NCBI GenBank assembly: GCA_964420875.1
Contig: CAYQUK010000001.1
Span: forward strand, 87,373-151,372
Length of the DNA: 64,000 nucleotides
Direction: 5' to 3'
From: JAUPVO01 sp964420875
GTDB taxonomy: Bacteria > Patescibacteriota > Minisyncoccia > Phycocordibacterales > UBA5272
The notes beneath the pieces are model-generated. The model saw only the letters and a list, made by a program, of their open reading frames with translations. It was not told the origin of the DNA and made no database searches. Each line of letters starts with the position of its first letter. Position 1 is the first letter of the stretch. This document shows, piece by piece, positions 24,271 to 33,394 of this stretch. The translations under genes and the position numbers were made by a program.

Positions 24271-24936
24271 CTAGTTACGATTTGTCAAATCATTACCAAA
24301 TGTTGATCCGCGGCGGACGAGCTCGTGAGCGAGGGACGCGGCGAGGGTGCGATCGAGAACAGGGAGTAATGTGGTCTGATTGCTGCCTTTTAAATGTGAC
24401 TCGACTGGCATGTTGTTACTGAGTGATATGTCTAGTTTTGATAGACCCATCAAACGGTAGTGATATGGACGCCTGATTTCAACGTTTTGTATTTGATGAT
24501 AAGCGATAACTATTTCTTTGATTGAAAATATACCACGACGCACATGGAATGCATTCTCGGTAAGATGGAATTTGTATTGTCTGTACAATACATAGGCACG
24601 CAGATATCCGACAAATGTTATCGAGAACGCCACCATTATTATCCATGTCGCCAGCAGTCCTTTTGATAGTTCATTGTACCAGCTGTCACGAAGATATGTA
24701 TCAGTAGTAGTTTGCAAAGATCCAAAATACATTTCATATACAAATGCAGCCATCAATATGCTTATCAAAACAAACCACTTCCCATAAATAAAAAAGAAAA
24801 GCCAGAAAGTTTTGTTGCCAAGTTTGTATACGCGCCCCTCTTCTATCTCACTGTAGTCATTACTATTCCTTTTTGCTTCAGGTTTTGATGCCTCCGCATA
24901 CTCTCTTTCTATTTTTATGGGGATTTGATTTATCAT
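24271..24936 (-). CDS. Membrane protein with bacterial PH (bPH2) domain
   Basis: 221 residues. Two transmembrane helices (about 45-70 and 93-115) followed by a YdbS-type bPH2 domain (LRAYVLYRQYKFHLTENAF, RRGIFSIKEIVIAYHQIQNV, DISLSN). The minus-strand -10 TATACT (revcomp at 24944-24949) ends 7 nt before the ATG and overlaps, in opposite orientation, the TAGTAT likely used by the divergent gene at 24962. Confidence 0.85.
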   Translation of the reverse strand: MINQIPIKIEREYAEASKPEAKRNSNDYSEIEEGRVYKLGNKTFWLFFFIYGKWFVLISILMAAFVYEMYFGSLQTTTDTYLRDSWYNELSKGLLATWIIMVAFSITFVGYLRAYVLYRQYKFHLTENAFHVRRGIFSIKEIVIAYHQIQNVEIRRPYHYRLMGLSKLDISLSNNMPVESHLKGSNQTTLLPVLDRTLAASLAHELVRRGSTFGNDLTNRN

Positions 24937-24961
24937 TACATTTAGTATAGCATTACCGATT

Positions 24962-25357
24962 ATGCAAGAAAAAGTATTAGTTTATTTGAAAAGTCATTTT
25001 CAGGGTATCGCCACAGCTATATTAGTATTAATAGCTATTTTTATAGGTTATGCCTGGGGGAATGGTGATTTTAATGATGTAAAAGATGGGGATATTATGA
25101 TAGAGGAAGTTGTGGCTACAAGTACAAACACAGGAGTTCCTACTTCGACTCCAGTTTCAGATGTTCCAACAGCACCAGTTAAAAAATATGTAGTAACAAA
25201 AAAAGCTACAGCATCATCTGCAGCAAGTACTACAATAGTCACATCTGACAATATAGCGCCAGTACCAGCAGCTACAACTACATTCCCTTTGTATTTCTTT
25301 TACGGAGCAGGAGCAAGCGAGGTGTCATCTCCAGCACCAGTTCAAAACAACGACTAG
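24962..25357 (+). CDS. Membrane-anchored Thr/Ser/Pro/Ala-rich extracellular protein
   Basis: 131 residues. A single N-terminal membrane helix (about 15-32) then a low-complexity Thr/Ser/Ala/Pro/Val-rich stretch to the end, with YFFYGAGASE near the C-terminus. It probably forms an extended surface stalk. Divergent from the bPH2 gene with overlapping -10 elements. Its stop overlaps the convergent flavoprotein stop. Confidence 0.72.
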   Translation: MQEKVLVYLKSHFQGIATAILVLIAIFIGYAWGNGDFNDVKDGDIMIEEVVATSTNTGVPTSTPVSDVPTAPVKKYVVTKKATASSAASTTIVTSDNIAPVPAATTTFPLYFFYGAGASEVSSPAPVQNND

Positions 25358-26616
25358 TTTACATTTTTACCCACCACATATCCGCTGGTCCAGCATAGTT
25401 GCAGCGAGTATCCACCCGACGGGCGAGAAATATCAAATATATCCCCAGTCACATACAGATTGGGGTATATTTTTGACTGACATTTTTTCATATCTATTTC
25501 ATTCAGATCTAGTCCTCCATCAGCAACCACGGCTTTGTCATACCCCATCAGTCCATCTATATTCACAGGCATAGCTTTTAATAGATGAAGTATTCTCTTT
25601 CTATCTTCTTTTGTTATGCTATGTACTTTTGTTTCCGGCCAGTTATGCTTTACTTTTTCTAATAACTCGAGAACTCCAACAGATAAACCTTCTGGGAGTA
25701 TTTCCTTGATAACATTTTTAAAAAGTTTATTTTTATTATTATCAAAAGTTTCTATAATTTTCTTTTCTAATATATTAAAATCTGTAGCAGGGAATATATC
25801 TATCGTTGCGGTTACCAGACCTTCATGTAACAGGTCAGAGACTTTTTTAGAAGAGTTTAAAATGAGAGGCCCAGACAGTCCAAAATGTGTAAACAGTATG
25901 CGACCTTTTTTTGAGAATGATTTTATGTCGTCCACAAAGAAAGTTATCTTTGTTTCGTCTAGCGATGTGCCAGAGAGACTTTTGACCCAGGAGTCTGACA
26001 CCGCTAGCGGTACCAGTCCTGGAGTAGAGTCCGATACCTTGTGTCCTATTTTTCGTAACAGTTTAAACCCATCCCCAGTAGATCCCGTTTCGGGGTGTGA
26101 TTGGCCACCACTCGAGAGGACTATATTTTTAGCAAAATATTGACCGTTATTTGTATACACCCCTATGATTTCGTTTTCATTTTTTATAACGTCACGTACA
26201 CTTGTTCCCATTTTGATTGTAATGTTTTCGTTTTGTACAAAGCTTTCCATCACTCTGTACACATCCAACGCCTTTTCACTTTTTGGGAATACTCTTTGCA
26301 AGTTTTGAGTGACGAGTGGCAGACCTCGCGACTCGAAAAATGTAAATGTGTCCGTGACTCCAAATTGCGCAAATGCTGAGTATAGATAGTCAGCGGCTGG
26401 TCCATAGTGAGAGAGTAGTTTGCGAATATCTGGCTCATTGTTGGTGATATTGCATCTACCTCCACCAGTGATTTTGAGTTTCTTGCCAAGCTCACCATTT
26501 TTTTCTAGTAGCAAAACTTTTTTGCTCCTCTCTGCCGCTACACCTGCCGCCATCATTCCAGATGCCCCACCACCAATAACAAGAAGATCGTATATTGTAT
26601 TGGGAGTTGTTTCCAT
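25354..26616 (-). CDS. HI0933/YhiN-family flavoprotein
   Basis: 420 residues. FAD-binding LLVIGGGASGMMAAGVAAE near the N-terminus, LGKKLKITGGGRCNITN, and the C-terminal YPNLYVTGDIFDISRPSGGY with GGYSLQ are the family signatures. The physiological reaction is not established for most members. TAGAAT ends 6 nt before the ATG on the minus strand: probably leaderless. Divergent from the FAD-linked oxidase at 26649 across 32 nt. Confidence 0.93.
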   Translation of the reverse strand: METTPNTIYDLLVIGGGASGMMAAGVAAERSKKVLLLEKNGELGKKLKITGGGRCNITNNEPDIRKLLSHYGPAADYLYSAFAQFGVTDTFTFFESRGLPLVTQNLQRVFPKSEKALDVYRVMESFVQNENITIKMGTSVRDVIKNENEIIGVYTNNGQYFAKNIVLSSGGQSHPETGSTGDGFKLLRKIGHKVSDSTPGLVPLAVSDSWVKSLSGTSLDETKITFFVDDIKSFSKKGRILFTHFGLSGPLILNSSKKVSDLLHEGLVTATIDIFPATDFNILEKKIIETFDNNKNKLFKNVIKEILPEGLSVGVLELLEKVKHNWPETKVHSITKEDRKRILHLLKAMPVNIDGLMGYDKAVVADGGLDLNEIDMKKCQSKIYPNLYVTGDIFDISRPSGGYSLQLCWTSGYVVGKNVN

Positions 26617-26648
26617 TTGGCCATTCTAACATATGATACACTGTTTGC

Positions 26649-28307
26649 ATGTTGAGCAAGTTTGATATCAAGAGAGACGAAAAGACATTAGAAAAGAACT
26701 CTATCGACGCCTCTATATTTAGAATAGTTCCGAGTGGGGTATTTGCTCCGCGTGATAAAAATGAGCTTGTTAAATTTGTAAACGAAATCATCAAAATAAA
26801 AAAAGAAAATCCCAATGAAAAAATAAGTATATCGAGTCGATCTGCTGGGACATGTATGAGTGGAGGGTCTCTCACCTCAGATCTATTAGTATCTTTTACC
26901 GAGCATTTGAATAACATAATAAAGATAGACAAGAAAAACAAAACAATAGAGGTGGAGCCTGGTATGTATTATCGTGATATGGAGCGTGAGACTCTGAAAA
27001 GTGGACTCATATTGCCGAGCTATCCAGCATCTCGCGAACTATGTGCCGTCGGAGGAATGATTGGTAACAATGCCGCAGGAGAAAAGACTTTTAAATATGG
27101 AAAGACTGATAAGTATATAGAAGAGATAGAAATGATATGTGCTGATGGTAATGCTTATAACTTTAAAGAAATATCTGGACCAGTACTAGACGATGTGTTA
27201 CAAAATGATCACACATTTTACGGCGACATACATCGTGCGGTGTATAAAATCATAAATGAAAACGAGGGAGAGATAGAAAAAAATAGACCGACAGTTACCA
27301 AAAACAGCTCGGGATATTATATTTGGAATGTTTATAACAAAAATAGACACGCTATGAATCTGGCAAAGCTAATCTGTGGAGCCCAGGGTACATTTGGAGT
27401 GATGACAAAGTTTAAAATACAACTGATAGATGCGGAAGAAAAAAGTCGAATGGCAGTGGTATTTCTCGAGGACATTAATGATATGCCGATGATAGTCGAG
27501 AAAATATCACCCCTCGCTCCAGAGAGTTTCGAAGTGTTCGACGACCACACATTTCGTATAGCTATGAAGTTCCTCCCGCAGATTATAAAGAGACTCGGTG
27601 GCAGCATGTTTAGTCTAGCAAAGCTTTTTTGGCCAGAGTTCAAAATGCTTATCAGTGGCAATATACCAAAGATTGTAATGCTCATAGAGTTTGTAGAAAA
27701 AGACAGAGCTACACTTAACAAGAAAACCAGAGAAATAGAAAAGATTTTTAATACTATTCAAATGGATGAGGAGTTGGGAGATAGGATCAGTGCTCATATA
27801 GTTAGAACAGAAAGAGAGGCAAAAAAGTATTGGGTATTTCGTCGCGAGTCATTCAATCTACTACGCAGCAAGTTAAAAGATGTACGAACTGTGCCATTTA
27901 TTGAGGATGTAGTTGTGCGTTCTTATGATCTCGCAACATTCCTTCCAAAATTTGAAGAGATACTAGATTCTGAAGATCTGGTATACACCATAGCAGGGCA
28001 TGTTGGTGATGGAAATATACATGTTATACCACTCATGAAATTAAGAGATGAGAAAAGTATAGAGCAGATCAAAAGTATCTCTGACAAAGTCTACACATTG
28101 GTGCAACAATATGGCGGGTCACTGTCTGGTGAGCATAATGACGGACTGATACGCTCGCCATTCCTCCATTACATGTACACCGACAAGATGTTAGATATTT
28201 TTAAACAGATAAAAAAAGCATTTGATCCTATGAATATTTTTAATCCAAACAAAAAGATAGATGTGTCTTGGGATTATGCAGAAAAGTTGATAGACAAGAG
28301 GAAATAG
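26649..28307 (+). CDS. FAD-linked oxidase (GlcD / D-lactate dehydrogenase type)
   Basis: 552 residues. The N-terminal FAD_binding_4 domain has SSRSAGTCMSGGSLTSDLL and GGMIGNNAAGEKTFKYG; the C-terminal FAD-oxidase domain has AGHVGDGNIHVIP and GSLSGEHNDGLIRSPF. It probably oxidises a 2-hydroxy acid such as lactate or glycolate. It lacks the C-terminal Fe-S and CCG domain of the longer fusions. TACACT (26637-26642) ends 6 nt before the ATG: probably leaderless. Confidence 0.92.
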   Translation: MLSKFDIKRDEKTLEKNSIDASIFRIVPSGVFAPRDKNELVKFVNEIIKIKKENPNEKISISSRSAGTCMSGGSLTSDLLVSFTEHLNNIIKIDKKNKTIEVEPGMYYRDMERETLKSGLILPSYPASRELCAVGGMIGNNAAGEKTFKYGKTDKYIEEIEMICADGNAYNFKEISGPVLDDVLQNDHTFYGDIHRAVYKIINENEGEIEKNRPTVTKNSSGYYIWNVYNKNRHAMNLAKLICGAQGTFGVMTKFKIQLIDAEEKSRMAVVFLEDINDMPMIVEKISPLAPESFEVFDDHTFRIAMKFLPQIIKRLGGSMFSLAKLFWPEFKMLISGNIPKIVMLIEFVEKDRATLNKKTREIEKIFNTIQMDEELGDRISAHIVRTEREAKKYWVFRRESFNLLRSKLKDVRTVPFIEDVVVRSYDLATFLPKFEEILDSEDLVYTIAGHVGDGNIHVIPLMKLRDEKSIEQIKSISDKVYTLVQQYGGSLSGEHNDGLIRSPFLHYMYTDKMLDIFKQIKKAFDPMNIFNPNKKIDVSWDYAEKLIDKRK

Positions 28308-28595
28308 TTATATCAACTTTATTTTTACCTTGATTTCGTCCCCGTCCCAGACGTCTTCCTTTTTTCTGATAGCTGATTTGATCGACAACAAATACGTTCC
28401 GTTTTTGGTTTGAGGGAATAGGGCGGTGATCCAAGATGTTTTGCCGAGTGTCGCCTCGACTTTTACAAACCCAGCACCATAGGTCCTAGCAGCTTTTTTG
28501 ATTTTTGCCGCCACCTCTTTATCAACATATATAAAATGCCATCCACCCACACCAGGGTATATCCAAACTTTGCCAGCAATAGAAAAACTTTTCAT
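28308..28595 (-). CDS. DUF1905-type protein
   Basis: 95 residues, beta-rich: WIYPGVGGWHFIYVDKEV and the closing GDEIKVKIKLI are typical of DUF1905. Small soluble protein of unknown role. Abuts the convergent oxidase stop. Confidence 0.82.
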   Translation of the reverse strand: MKSFSIAGKVWIYPGVGGWHFIYVDKEVAAKIKKAARTYGAGFVKVEATLGKTSWITALFPQTKNGTYLLSIKSAIRKKEDVWDGDEIKVKIKLI

Positions 28596-28653
28596 AACTT
28601 ATCAACGTCGAAATTTGGTAATTTCTGACGCGATTTTTACGTTTAAAAATCGG

Positions 28654-28724
28654 CTACCGGACTTGGAATCGAACCAAGATTAAAAGCTTCAAAGGCTTCT
28701 GTCCTACCTTTAGACGATCCGGTA
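28654..28724 (-). tRNA. tRNA-Gln (anticodon TTG)
   Basis: On the minus strand: acceptor TACCGGA / TCCGGTA with the U1-A72 pair typical of tRNA-Gln, discriminator G, anticodon stem GAAGC/GCTTT with loop CTTTGAA (anticodon TTG), T-arm CTTGG-TTCGATT-CCAAG. No CCA encoded. Confidence 0.92.
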
Positions 28725-28827
28725 ATTGAGAAACATAATAACACATAAATTTGATTTGCTTAAGTGGGCAAGATGGGTGTACACTCAGAATATTAAAAAA
28801 TAAATTCTGCAAAATAATTTCAAAAAC

Positions 28828-29109
28828 ATGCCATTCGAATCTCCAAATAAAGCCCCTGAAGATATACCAGTTCTAACAGATAGAATAGAGGAGATAAATA
28901 TGCCTATTTTAGAAATCCCACAAACAGAGCAAATGAGATTGGATACAGAGCGTATGGCAGCAGAAATAAGAGGTTTGTTGGATGTAAAATCTAGAGAGGA
29001 GGCAGAGGTTATGTTCCTCGCGGCTAATGCAGACACTAAGGCGTTACTTAAAAGAGCTGCAGACATAGCGTCAATGACAGCAAGAGGTATAACAGTCAAG
29101 ACTGCATAA
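28828..29109 (+). CDS. Small soluble protein, unknown
   Basis: 93 residues, acidic and helical (TERMAAEIRGLLDVKSREEA). No recognised family. TACACT lies at about 28780 upstream, implying a leader of roughly 40 nt. Stands between tRNA-Gln and the next small gene. Confidence 0.65.
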   Translation: MPFESPNKAPEDIPVLTDRIEEINMPILEIPQTEQMRLDTERMAAEIRGLLDVKSREEAEVMFLAANADTKALLKRAADIASMTARGITVKTA

Positions 29110-29153
29110 GGGGTTTGACCTGTAGTATTTTAAGTGTTAGTTTGAATATATAA

Positions 29154-29444
29154 ATGAAGCAAATTATAAAGCAACTCCGTGATCTAGTACGCGCCAGCAA
29201 CCTTTCTTATCCAGAGGTTAGGGCTTTTGAGGCAGGTATTTCAACGCTTCCACTCGAAAATCAAGTAGAACTGTACAGACTTTTTAATACTTTCCCAGAC
29301 CTGATATATCCAACATTTGTGAACTATATGGCAAAACGTCGTGCTGTGGAGACTGGTGCTGATTGGGATGATGCAGTTGATGCTGAGTTAAAATTCCTCG
29401 AGACATACATAGAAGGTAAACGCGTAGGAGACGAGGTCAAATAG
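29154..29444 (+). CDS. Small soluble helical protein, unknown
   Basis: 96 residues (QLRDLVRASNLSYPEVRAF near the start), charged helices, no membrane segment. Precedes the RNase R gene, whose -10 box overlaps this stop codon (TAGTGTTAGAAT). Core-like base composition. Function unknown. Confidence 0.68.
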   Translation: MKQIIKQLRDLVRASNLSYPEVRAFEAGISTLPLENQVELYRLFNTFPDLIYPTFVNYMAKRRAVETGADWDDAVDAELKFLETYIEGKRVGDEVK

Positions 29445-29459
29445 TGTTAGAATATGGCG

Positions 29460-31364
29460 ATGACATATCACGGCACCGTTGCGATAACAAAAGACACTGA
29501 TGCATATGTGCGCGTACCCGAGCTCGATTACGAGAGCATTTTTGTTAGCAATATACACATGCACACCGCTCTTCAGGGTGACAAGGTGGAGGTAGAAGTG
29601 ATTGGCAAGGATGCAGAGGGGAAAATGTTTGGAAAGATCATCAATATCGAGTCTCGTGGTAAACGTGCTCATGCTGGAATGTTAAAAGAGGAGAATGGTG
29701 TATACGTGCTCGTTCCTCATGACAAGAAAACATATATCAATATTTTGATAAAAAAAGAAATGGCTATGGGTGCAGAGCCAGGAATGAAAGTTGCCGCAGA
29801 GATAACAGAATGGAAAGATCAACGCGAGATGCCATGGGGTCGGGTTATCAAAGTCTTAGGTCGTCCAGGTGAAAACAATGCCGAGATGCTTGCGTATGCC
29901 ATCGAGCGAGGATTTGACGATCAACACACAGGAGCAGTAGCAGAGGAGGCAAAGGCTATACAGAAAAAAGGCATAGTGCCTGAGGACCTTATCGGTCGCA
30001 AGGACTTTAGAGAGATATTAACGTTCACCATTGACCCGGCTGATGCTCAGGATTTTGACGACGCCATATCATTTAAATATCTCGATGATGGGAAATACGA
30101 AGTTGGTATACATATCGCCGATGTGAGCTATTATGTGGCCCCTGGGACACATCTAGACGAGGAGGCTATAGAGCGTGAGACATCAGTGTATCTGGTTGAC
30201 CGCTGTATACCGATGTTGCCAGAGGAACTTTCTAATGATTTATGTTCTCTTGTTGAGGGTAAGGATAGACTTGTAATGAGTGCAGTGTTCGTAATGGATG
30301 ATGAGGCCAATGTACATAGTGAGTGGTACGGCAGATCAGTAATACACAGCGCAAAAAGATTTACATATGAGAATGCTCAAGAGTCCATGAATACTGGTGG
30401 AATACATAGCAAAGAGCTAAATATTTTAAATGCGATGGCAAAGAAAATGACTGTAGCCAGATTTGAAAATGGAGCATTGTCACTAGACAGTGAAGAGGTA
30501 AAGTTCAAACTTGATGAAAATGGCAAGCCTGTGGACGTGTATATAAAGGTCCGCGGTGATACCAACAAGATGATAGAGGAGCTGATGCTACTCGCAAACA
30601 AAAAGGTGAGTGAGTTCATCACAAACAGTCAGACATTAAAACATCCAGTATGTGTGTATCGTATTCATGATAAGCCAGACGCTGAGAAGATGCATGACCT
30701 AGATCTATTCATACGCGCTCTCGGATACAAAGTTAGATTCATAGATGGTGCTATACCTTCACAGGACCTCAATGAGCTGCTCAAAAAAGTGGAAGGTAAA
30801 CCAGAAAAAGATCTACTCCAAACCAATATCACTCGCAGTATGCAAAAGGCGGTATATAGTACTAATAATGTTGGGCATTATGGATTGGCATTCAAATATT
30901 ACTCCCACTTTACATCTCCTATTCGTCGTTACCCGGATGTGCTGACACACAGACTGCTTAATAGGATATTACAAAAAGATATGCCGACAGAGCAGGAGTT
31001 GTCACCACTTGAAAAGATATGTGCACATGCGAGTTCTCGTGAGAAGGAGGCGGCAGACGCAGAGCGTGGCAGTATCAAGTACAAACAGGTAGAGTATATG
31101 AGTGACCGCATTGGTCAGGAGTTTGTTGGTGTTGTGAGCGGTGTATCTAAATGGGGTATATTTGTTGAGGAGAAAAAGTCTAAATGCGAGGGCATGATCA
31201 GACTGCGCGACCTGGGGGATGACTTTTATACATACGATGAGAAAAATCAGCGTGTGTTCGGTGAGCGTGGAGGCAAAGAGTGGAAGATTGGCGACCTGCT
31301 ACAAATCAAAGTCAAATCCGCCGACCTCGAAACCCGCCAAATTGATTACCAGATCATCGGCTAG
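29460..31364 (+). CDS. rnr: Ribonuclease R (RNB family), without N-terminal helix-turn-helix
   Basis: 634 residues from the ATG at 29460. An ATG at 29454 is also in frame, but the -10 TAGAAT ends at 29453, so a leaderless mRNA would start at 29460. Cold-shock domain, RNB catalytic domain with the acidic cluster TIDPADAQDFDDAISF, and a C-terminal S1 domain (GVVSGVSKWGIFVEE). Processive 3'-5' exoribonuclease. Shorter than E. coli RNase R because the N-terminal winged helix is absent. Confidence 0.95.
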   Translation: MTYHGTVAITKDTDAYVRVPELDYESIFVSNIHMHTALQGDKVEVEVIGKDAEGKMFGKIINIESRGKRAHAGMLKEENGVYVLVPHDKKTYINILIKKEMAMGAEPGMKVAAEITEWKDQREMPWGRVIKVLGRPGENNAEMLAYAIERGFDDQHTGAVAEEAKAIQKKGIVPEDLIGRKDFREILTFTIDPADAQDFDDAISFKYLDDGKYEVGIHIADVSYYVAPGTHLDEEAIERETSVYLVDRCIPMLPEELSNDLCSLVEGKDRLVMSAVFVMDDEANVHSEWYGRSVIHSAKRFTYENAQESMNTGGIHSKELNILNAMAKKMTVARFENGALSLDSEEVKFKLDENGKPVDVYIKVRGDTNKMIEELMLLANKKVSEFITNSQTLKHPVCVYRIHDKPDAEKMHDLDLFIRALGYKVRFIDGAIPSQDLNELLKKVEGKPEKDLLQTNITRSMQKAVYSTNNVGHYGLAFKYYSHFTSPIRRYPDVLTHRLLNRILQKDMPTEQELSPLEKICAHASSREKEAADAERGSIKYKQVEYMSDRIGQEFVGVVSGVSKWGIFVEEKKSKCEGMIRLRDLGDDFYTYDEKNQRVFGERGGKEWKIGDLLQIKVKSADLETRQIDYQIIG

Positions 31365-31419
31365 CCTAGCTTTTACATTTTTGGACTTTGTGTTATAATA
31401 CTTTCACTTATATATTTAT

Positions 31420-31716
31420 ATGCTAAAAATTCGTCTACAAAGAATCGGTCGCAAGAATGACCCACATTTCCGTCTAGTGGTTACTCCTCATTACCTAAAA
31501 CCAAAAACTACTCAATACACAGAGATACTCGGTACTTATAATGTTAAGGCTGGTATATTCGAATGCAAGGCTGACCGCGTAAAATACTGGATGGGTGTAG
31601 GAGCTCAAGCTAGTCCAACTGTTTATAATCTACTGATTTCAAAAGGAGTATTAGAAGGTAGAAAGATCAACGTTCTTCCAAAGAAGTCACCTGTTAAAAA
31701 AGAGGCAGCTAAATAG
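31420..31716 (+). CDS. rpsP: Ribosomal protein bS16
   Basis: 98 residues with MLKIRLQRIGRKNDPHFRLV at the start and a basic tail. TATAAT lies about 20 nt upstream. First of the rpsP-khpA-trmD group, a widespread bacterial order. Confidence 0.97.
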   Translation: MLKIRLQRIGRKNDPHFRLVVTPHYLKPKTTQYTEILGTYNVKAGIFECKADRVKYWMGVGAQASPTVYNLLISKGVLEGRKINVLPKKSPVKKEAAK

Positions 31717-31755
31717 CTCTCTATTTGTTACACTGTTAACATAACAATTAAATAT

Positions 31756-32058
31756 ATGCACAAAGATCAAGAATTCGTAGAATACGTGGTTAAATCTATC
31801 GTTGATAATCCTGACAAGGTAGTAGTGACTAGAAAGGTGGATGAGATGGGGGTTTTGATTACTCTGGATGTTGATGGAGCTGATATGCCAAAGGTTATCG
31901 GAAAGATGGGCAATACTGCAAAGGCAATACGCACAATACTCCGTGTTGTAGGAATGAAGAATAACGCCCGTGTGAATCTAAAGATCAACGAGCCAGCAGG
32001 CAGTACTCATGTACAAAACGCAGCAGCTCCAGTTGAAGACTCATTTATACACGAGTAA
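31756..32058 (+). CDS. khpA: KH-domain RNA-binding protein KhpA
   Basis: 100 residues with a single KH domain; the GxxG loop is IGKMGNTAKAIRTILR. KhpA binds RNA, often with KhpB. Position between rpsP and trmD is the normal one. A short acidic/polar tail follows the domain. Confidence 0.93.
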   Translation: MHKDQEFVEYVVKSIVDNPDKVVVTRKVDEMGVLITLDVDGADMPKVIGKMGNTAKAIRTILRVVGMKNNARVNLKINEPAGSTHVQNAAAPVEDSFIHE

Positions 32059-32092
32059 TATAGACAAAGTTAGAAAAATAGGTTATTGTTAG

Positions 32093-32110
32093 GCCCGTGA
32101 AGACACGGGC
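32093..32110 (+). promoter_or_regulatory. Hairpin enclosing the trmD start codon
   Basis: GCCCGTG-AAGA-CACGGGC is a perfect 7-bp stem with a 4-nt loop. The GTG start codon (32097-32099) is in its 5' arm, so initiation would be masked in the folded mRNA. Confidence 0.6.
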
Positions 32111-32810
32111 TTTAACATTCCATATAGTTACTATTTTCCCAGACATGTTCGTGTCTTATTTTGCTGAGAGTATAATTTCGCGTGCGATAGAAAATAAGTT
32201 GATAGATGTAAAGACATATGCATTGCGTGAATATACAACTGACAAGCATCGCCGTGTGGACGGCAGACCTTATGCTGGTGGGCCAGGAATGGTGATGTGG
32301 GTAGACCCGATAATCAACTGTGTAGACAAGATAAAGAAAGAGATAGAAAAGAAAGATAAAAAATCTAAAACAAATTCAAAAACTAAAATAGTGATATTCT
32401 CTCCAGGTGGCGAGGACTTTGATACATCTATTGCTAAAAAGTCTGCTAAAAATTATACAGATATTATTTTTATATGTGGCAGATACGAAGGCATAGACGC
32501 GAGAGTGAAAAAGATTTTAAAGGCCAGTGAATGGAGTATCGGTAACTATGTATTAACTGGTGGCGAGTTGCCAGCTATGGTCTGTATAGATTCAATATCG
32601 AGACAAGTAAAAGGCGTTCTGAATGATGAGAATAGCCTGGAGGAGAGTAGAATCAGTACTCATGAGATATATGCCCGCCCAGAGATTTACGAGTATGCAG
32701 ATAAAAAGTATAAAGTACCAAAGGTATTGCTCAGTGGCAATCATAAGTTAATAGAGGATTGGAAAAAAGAGTCTCTAGCAAAGATACAAAGCAAAAATAA
32801 AATGTTATAA
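32097..32810 (+). CDS. trmD: tRNA (guanine-N1)-methyltransferase
   Basis: 237 residues from GTG. SPOUT-fold motifs: FHIVTIFPDMF, RVDGRPYAGGPGMVM, FICGRYEGIDARV and SIGNYVLTGGELP (the trefoil knot that binds SAM). Methylates G37 of tRNAs reading CNN and similar codons. A Lys-rich insert (about 80-97) is longer than usual. Its stop overlaps the tRNA-Thr -10 box. Confidence 0.96.
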   Translation: MKTRALTFHIVTIFPDMFVSYFAESIISRAIENKLIDVKTYALREYTTDKHRRVDGRPYAGGPGMVMWVDPIINCVDKIKKEIEKKDKKSKTNSKTKIVIFSPGGEDFDTSIAKKSAKNYTDIIFICGRYEGIDARVKKILKASEWSIGNYVLTGGELPAMVCIDSISRQVKGVLNDENSLEESRISTHEIYARPEIYEYADKKYKVPKVLLSGNHKLIEDWKKESLAKIQSKNKML

Positions 32811-32822
32811 TCCTCCGTATTC

Positions 32823-32895
32823 GCCGTCGTAGCTCAGTTGGTAGAGCACGTCATTGGTAATGACGAGGTCACCGGTTCAATCCCGGTCGTCGGCT
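32823..32895 (+). tRNA. tRNA-Thr (anticodon GGT) with an acceptor-stem mismatch
   Basis: D-arm GCTC/GAGC, anticodon stem CGTCA/TGACG with anticodon GGT at 32856-32858, T-arm ACCGG-TTCAATC-CCGGT, discriminator T. The acceptor is GCCGTCG / CGTCGGC, leaving a T-T mismatch at pair 5-68. TATAAT at 32807-32812 overlaps the trmD stop codon. No CCA encoded and no 3'-end duplication. Confidence 0.9.
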
Positions 32896-32979
32896 CAAAA
32901 TCTTGTTTGTGTTTTAAATTTGTTTGATGTAGTATCGAAAATAGACCCCGTAAACATTCGAAACAATTTGGAGGCAAGC

Positions 32980-33330
32980 ATGATAAATTACTTTGTCTAT
33001 GTAAGAAGGACTCACTCATACGTTGCCGAGTCAATCGGGCAACTTCTCGGTCCAGAGTTTAATGAAAAGGTGAGGGAGAATTGTGTTTCTAAGAAACGTC
33101 GCGGTACAGCCGAATCCAAGATCAGTGTAGTCCAGGTTACACTGGAGCAAGCGAGACAGATACTCGCAAAATGGCCGGACAGTGTAAAGTTCTACCGTGA
33201 ACAAAAAGAAGGAAAAGCCAATGGTGCCGGTCGCTTGACTCTGATAGAGGTCAACAAAAAGGACTTATCTGGTCAAAATCAGAGATTGAGGGATATGACT
33301 CAAAAAATGAAGAAAGTTAAAAACGCATGA
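32980..33330 (+). CDS. Small basic protein after tRNA-Thr, unknown
   Basis: 116 residues from the ATG at 32980, chosen because GGAGG lies 5 nt before it. Basic and soluble, with a Lys-rich C-terminus. No family recognised. Has the accessory layout: strong Shine-Dalgarno, TGA stop, private terminator, placed directly downstream of a tRNA gene. The bases GACCCCGTA upstream (32945-32953) are the reverse complement of part of the tRNA-element core, possibly by chance. Confidence 0.65.
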   Translation: MINYFVYVRRTHSYVAESIGQLLGPEFNEKVRENCVSKKRRGTAESKISVVQVTLEQARQILAKWPDSVKFYREQKEGKANGAGRLTLIEVNKKDLSGQNQRLRDMTQKMKKVKNA

Positions 33331-33345
33331 GCGTAATTCTCACTC

Positions 33346-33368
33346 AAAAGCCGGCTCGCCGGCTTTTT
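33346..33368 (+). terminator. Hairpin terminator
   Basis: AAAAGCCGG-CTCG-CCGGCTTTTT, 15 nt after the stop of the preceding small gene. Confidence 0.9.
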
Positions 33369-33394
33369 GTTTTGAGATAATATATACTAGGTTT

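Noticed and set aside
32945..32953. Third, inverted copy of the tRNA-tail element after tRNA-Thr
   Set aside because: Only nine bases (GACCCCGTA) match the core and the tRNA tail is not repeated, so chance is likely.
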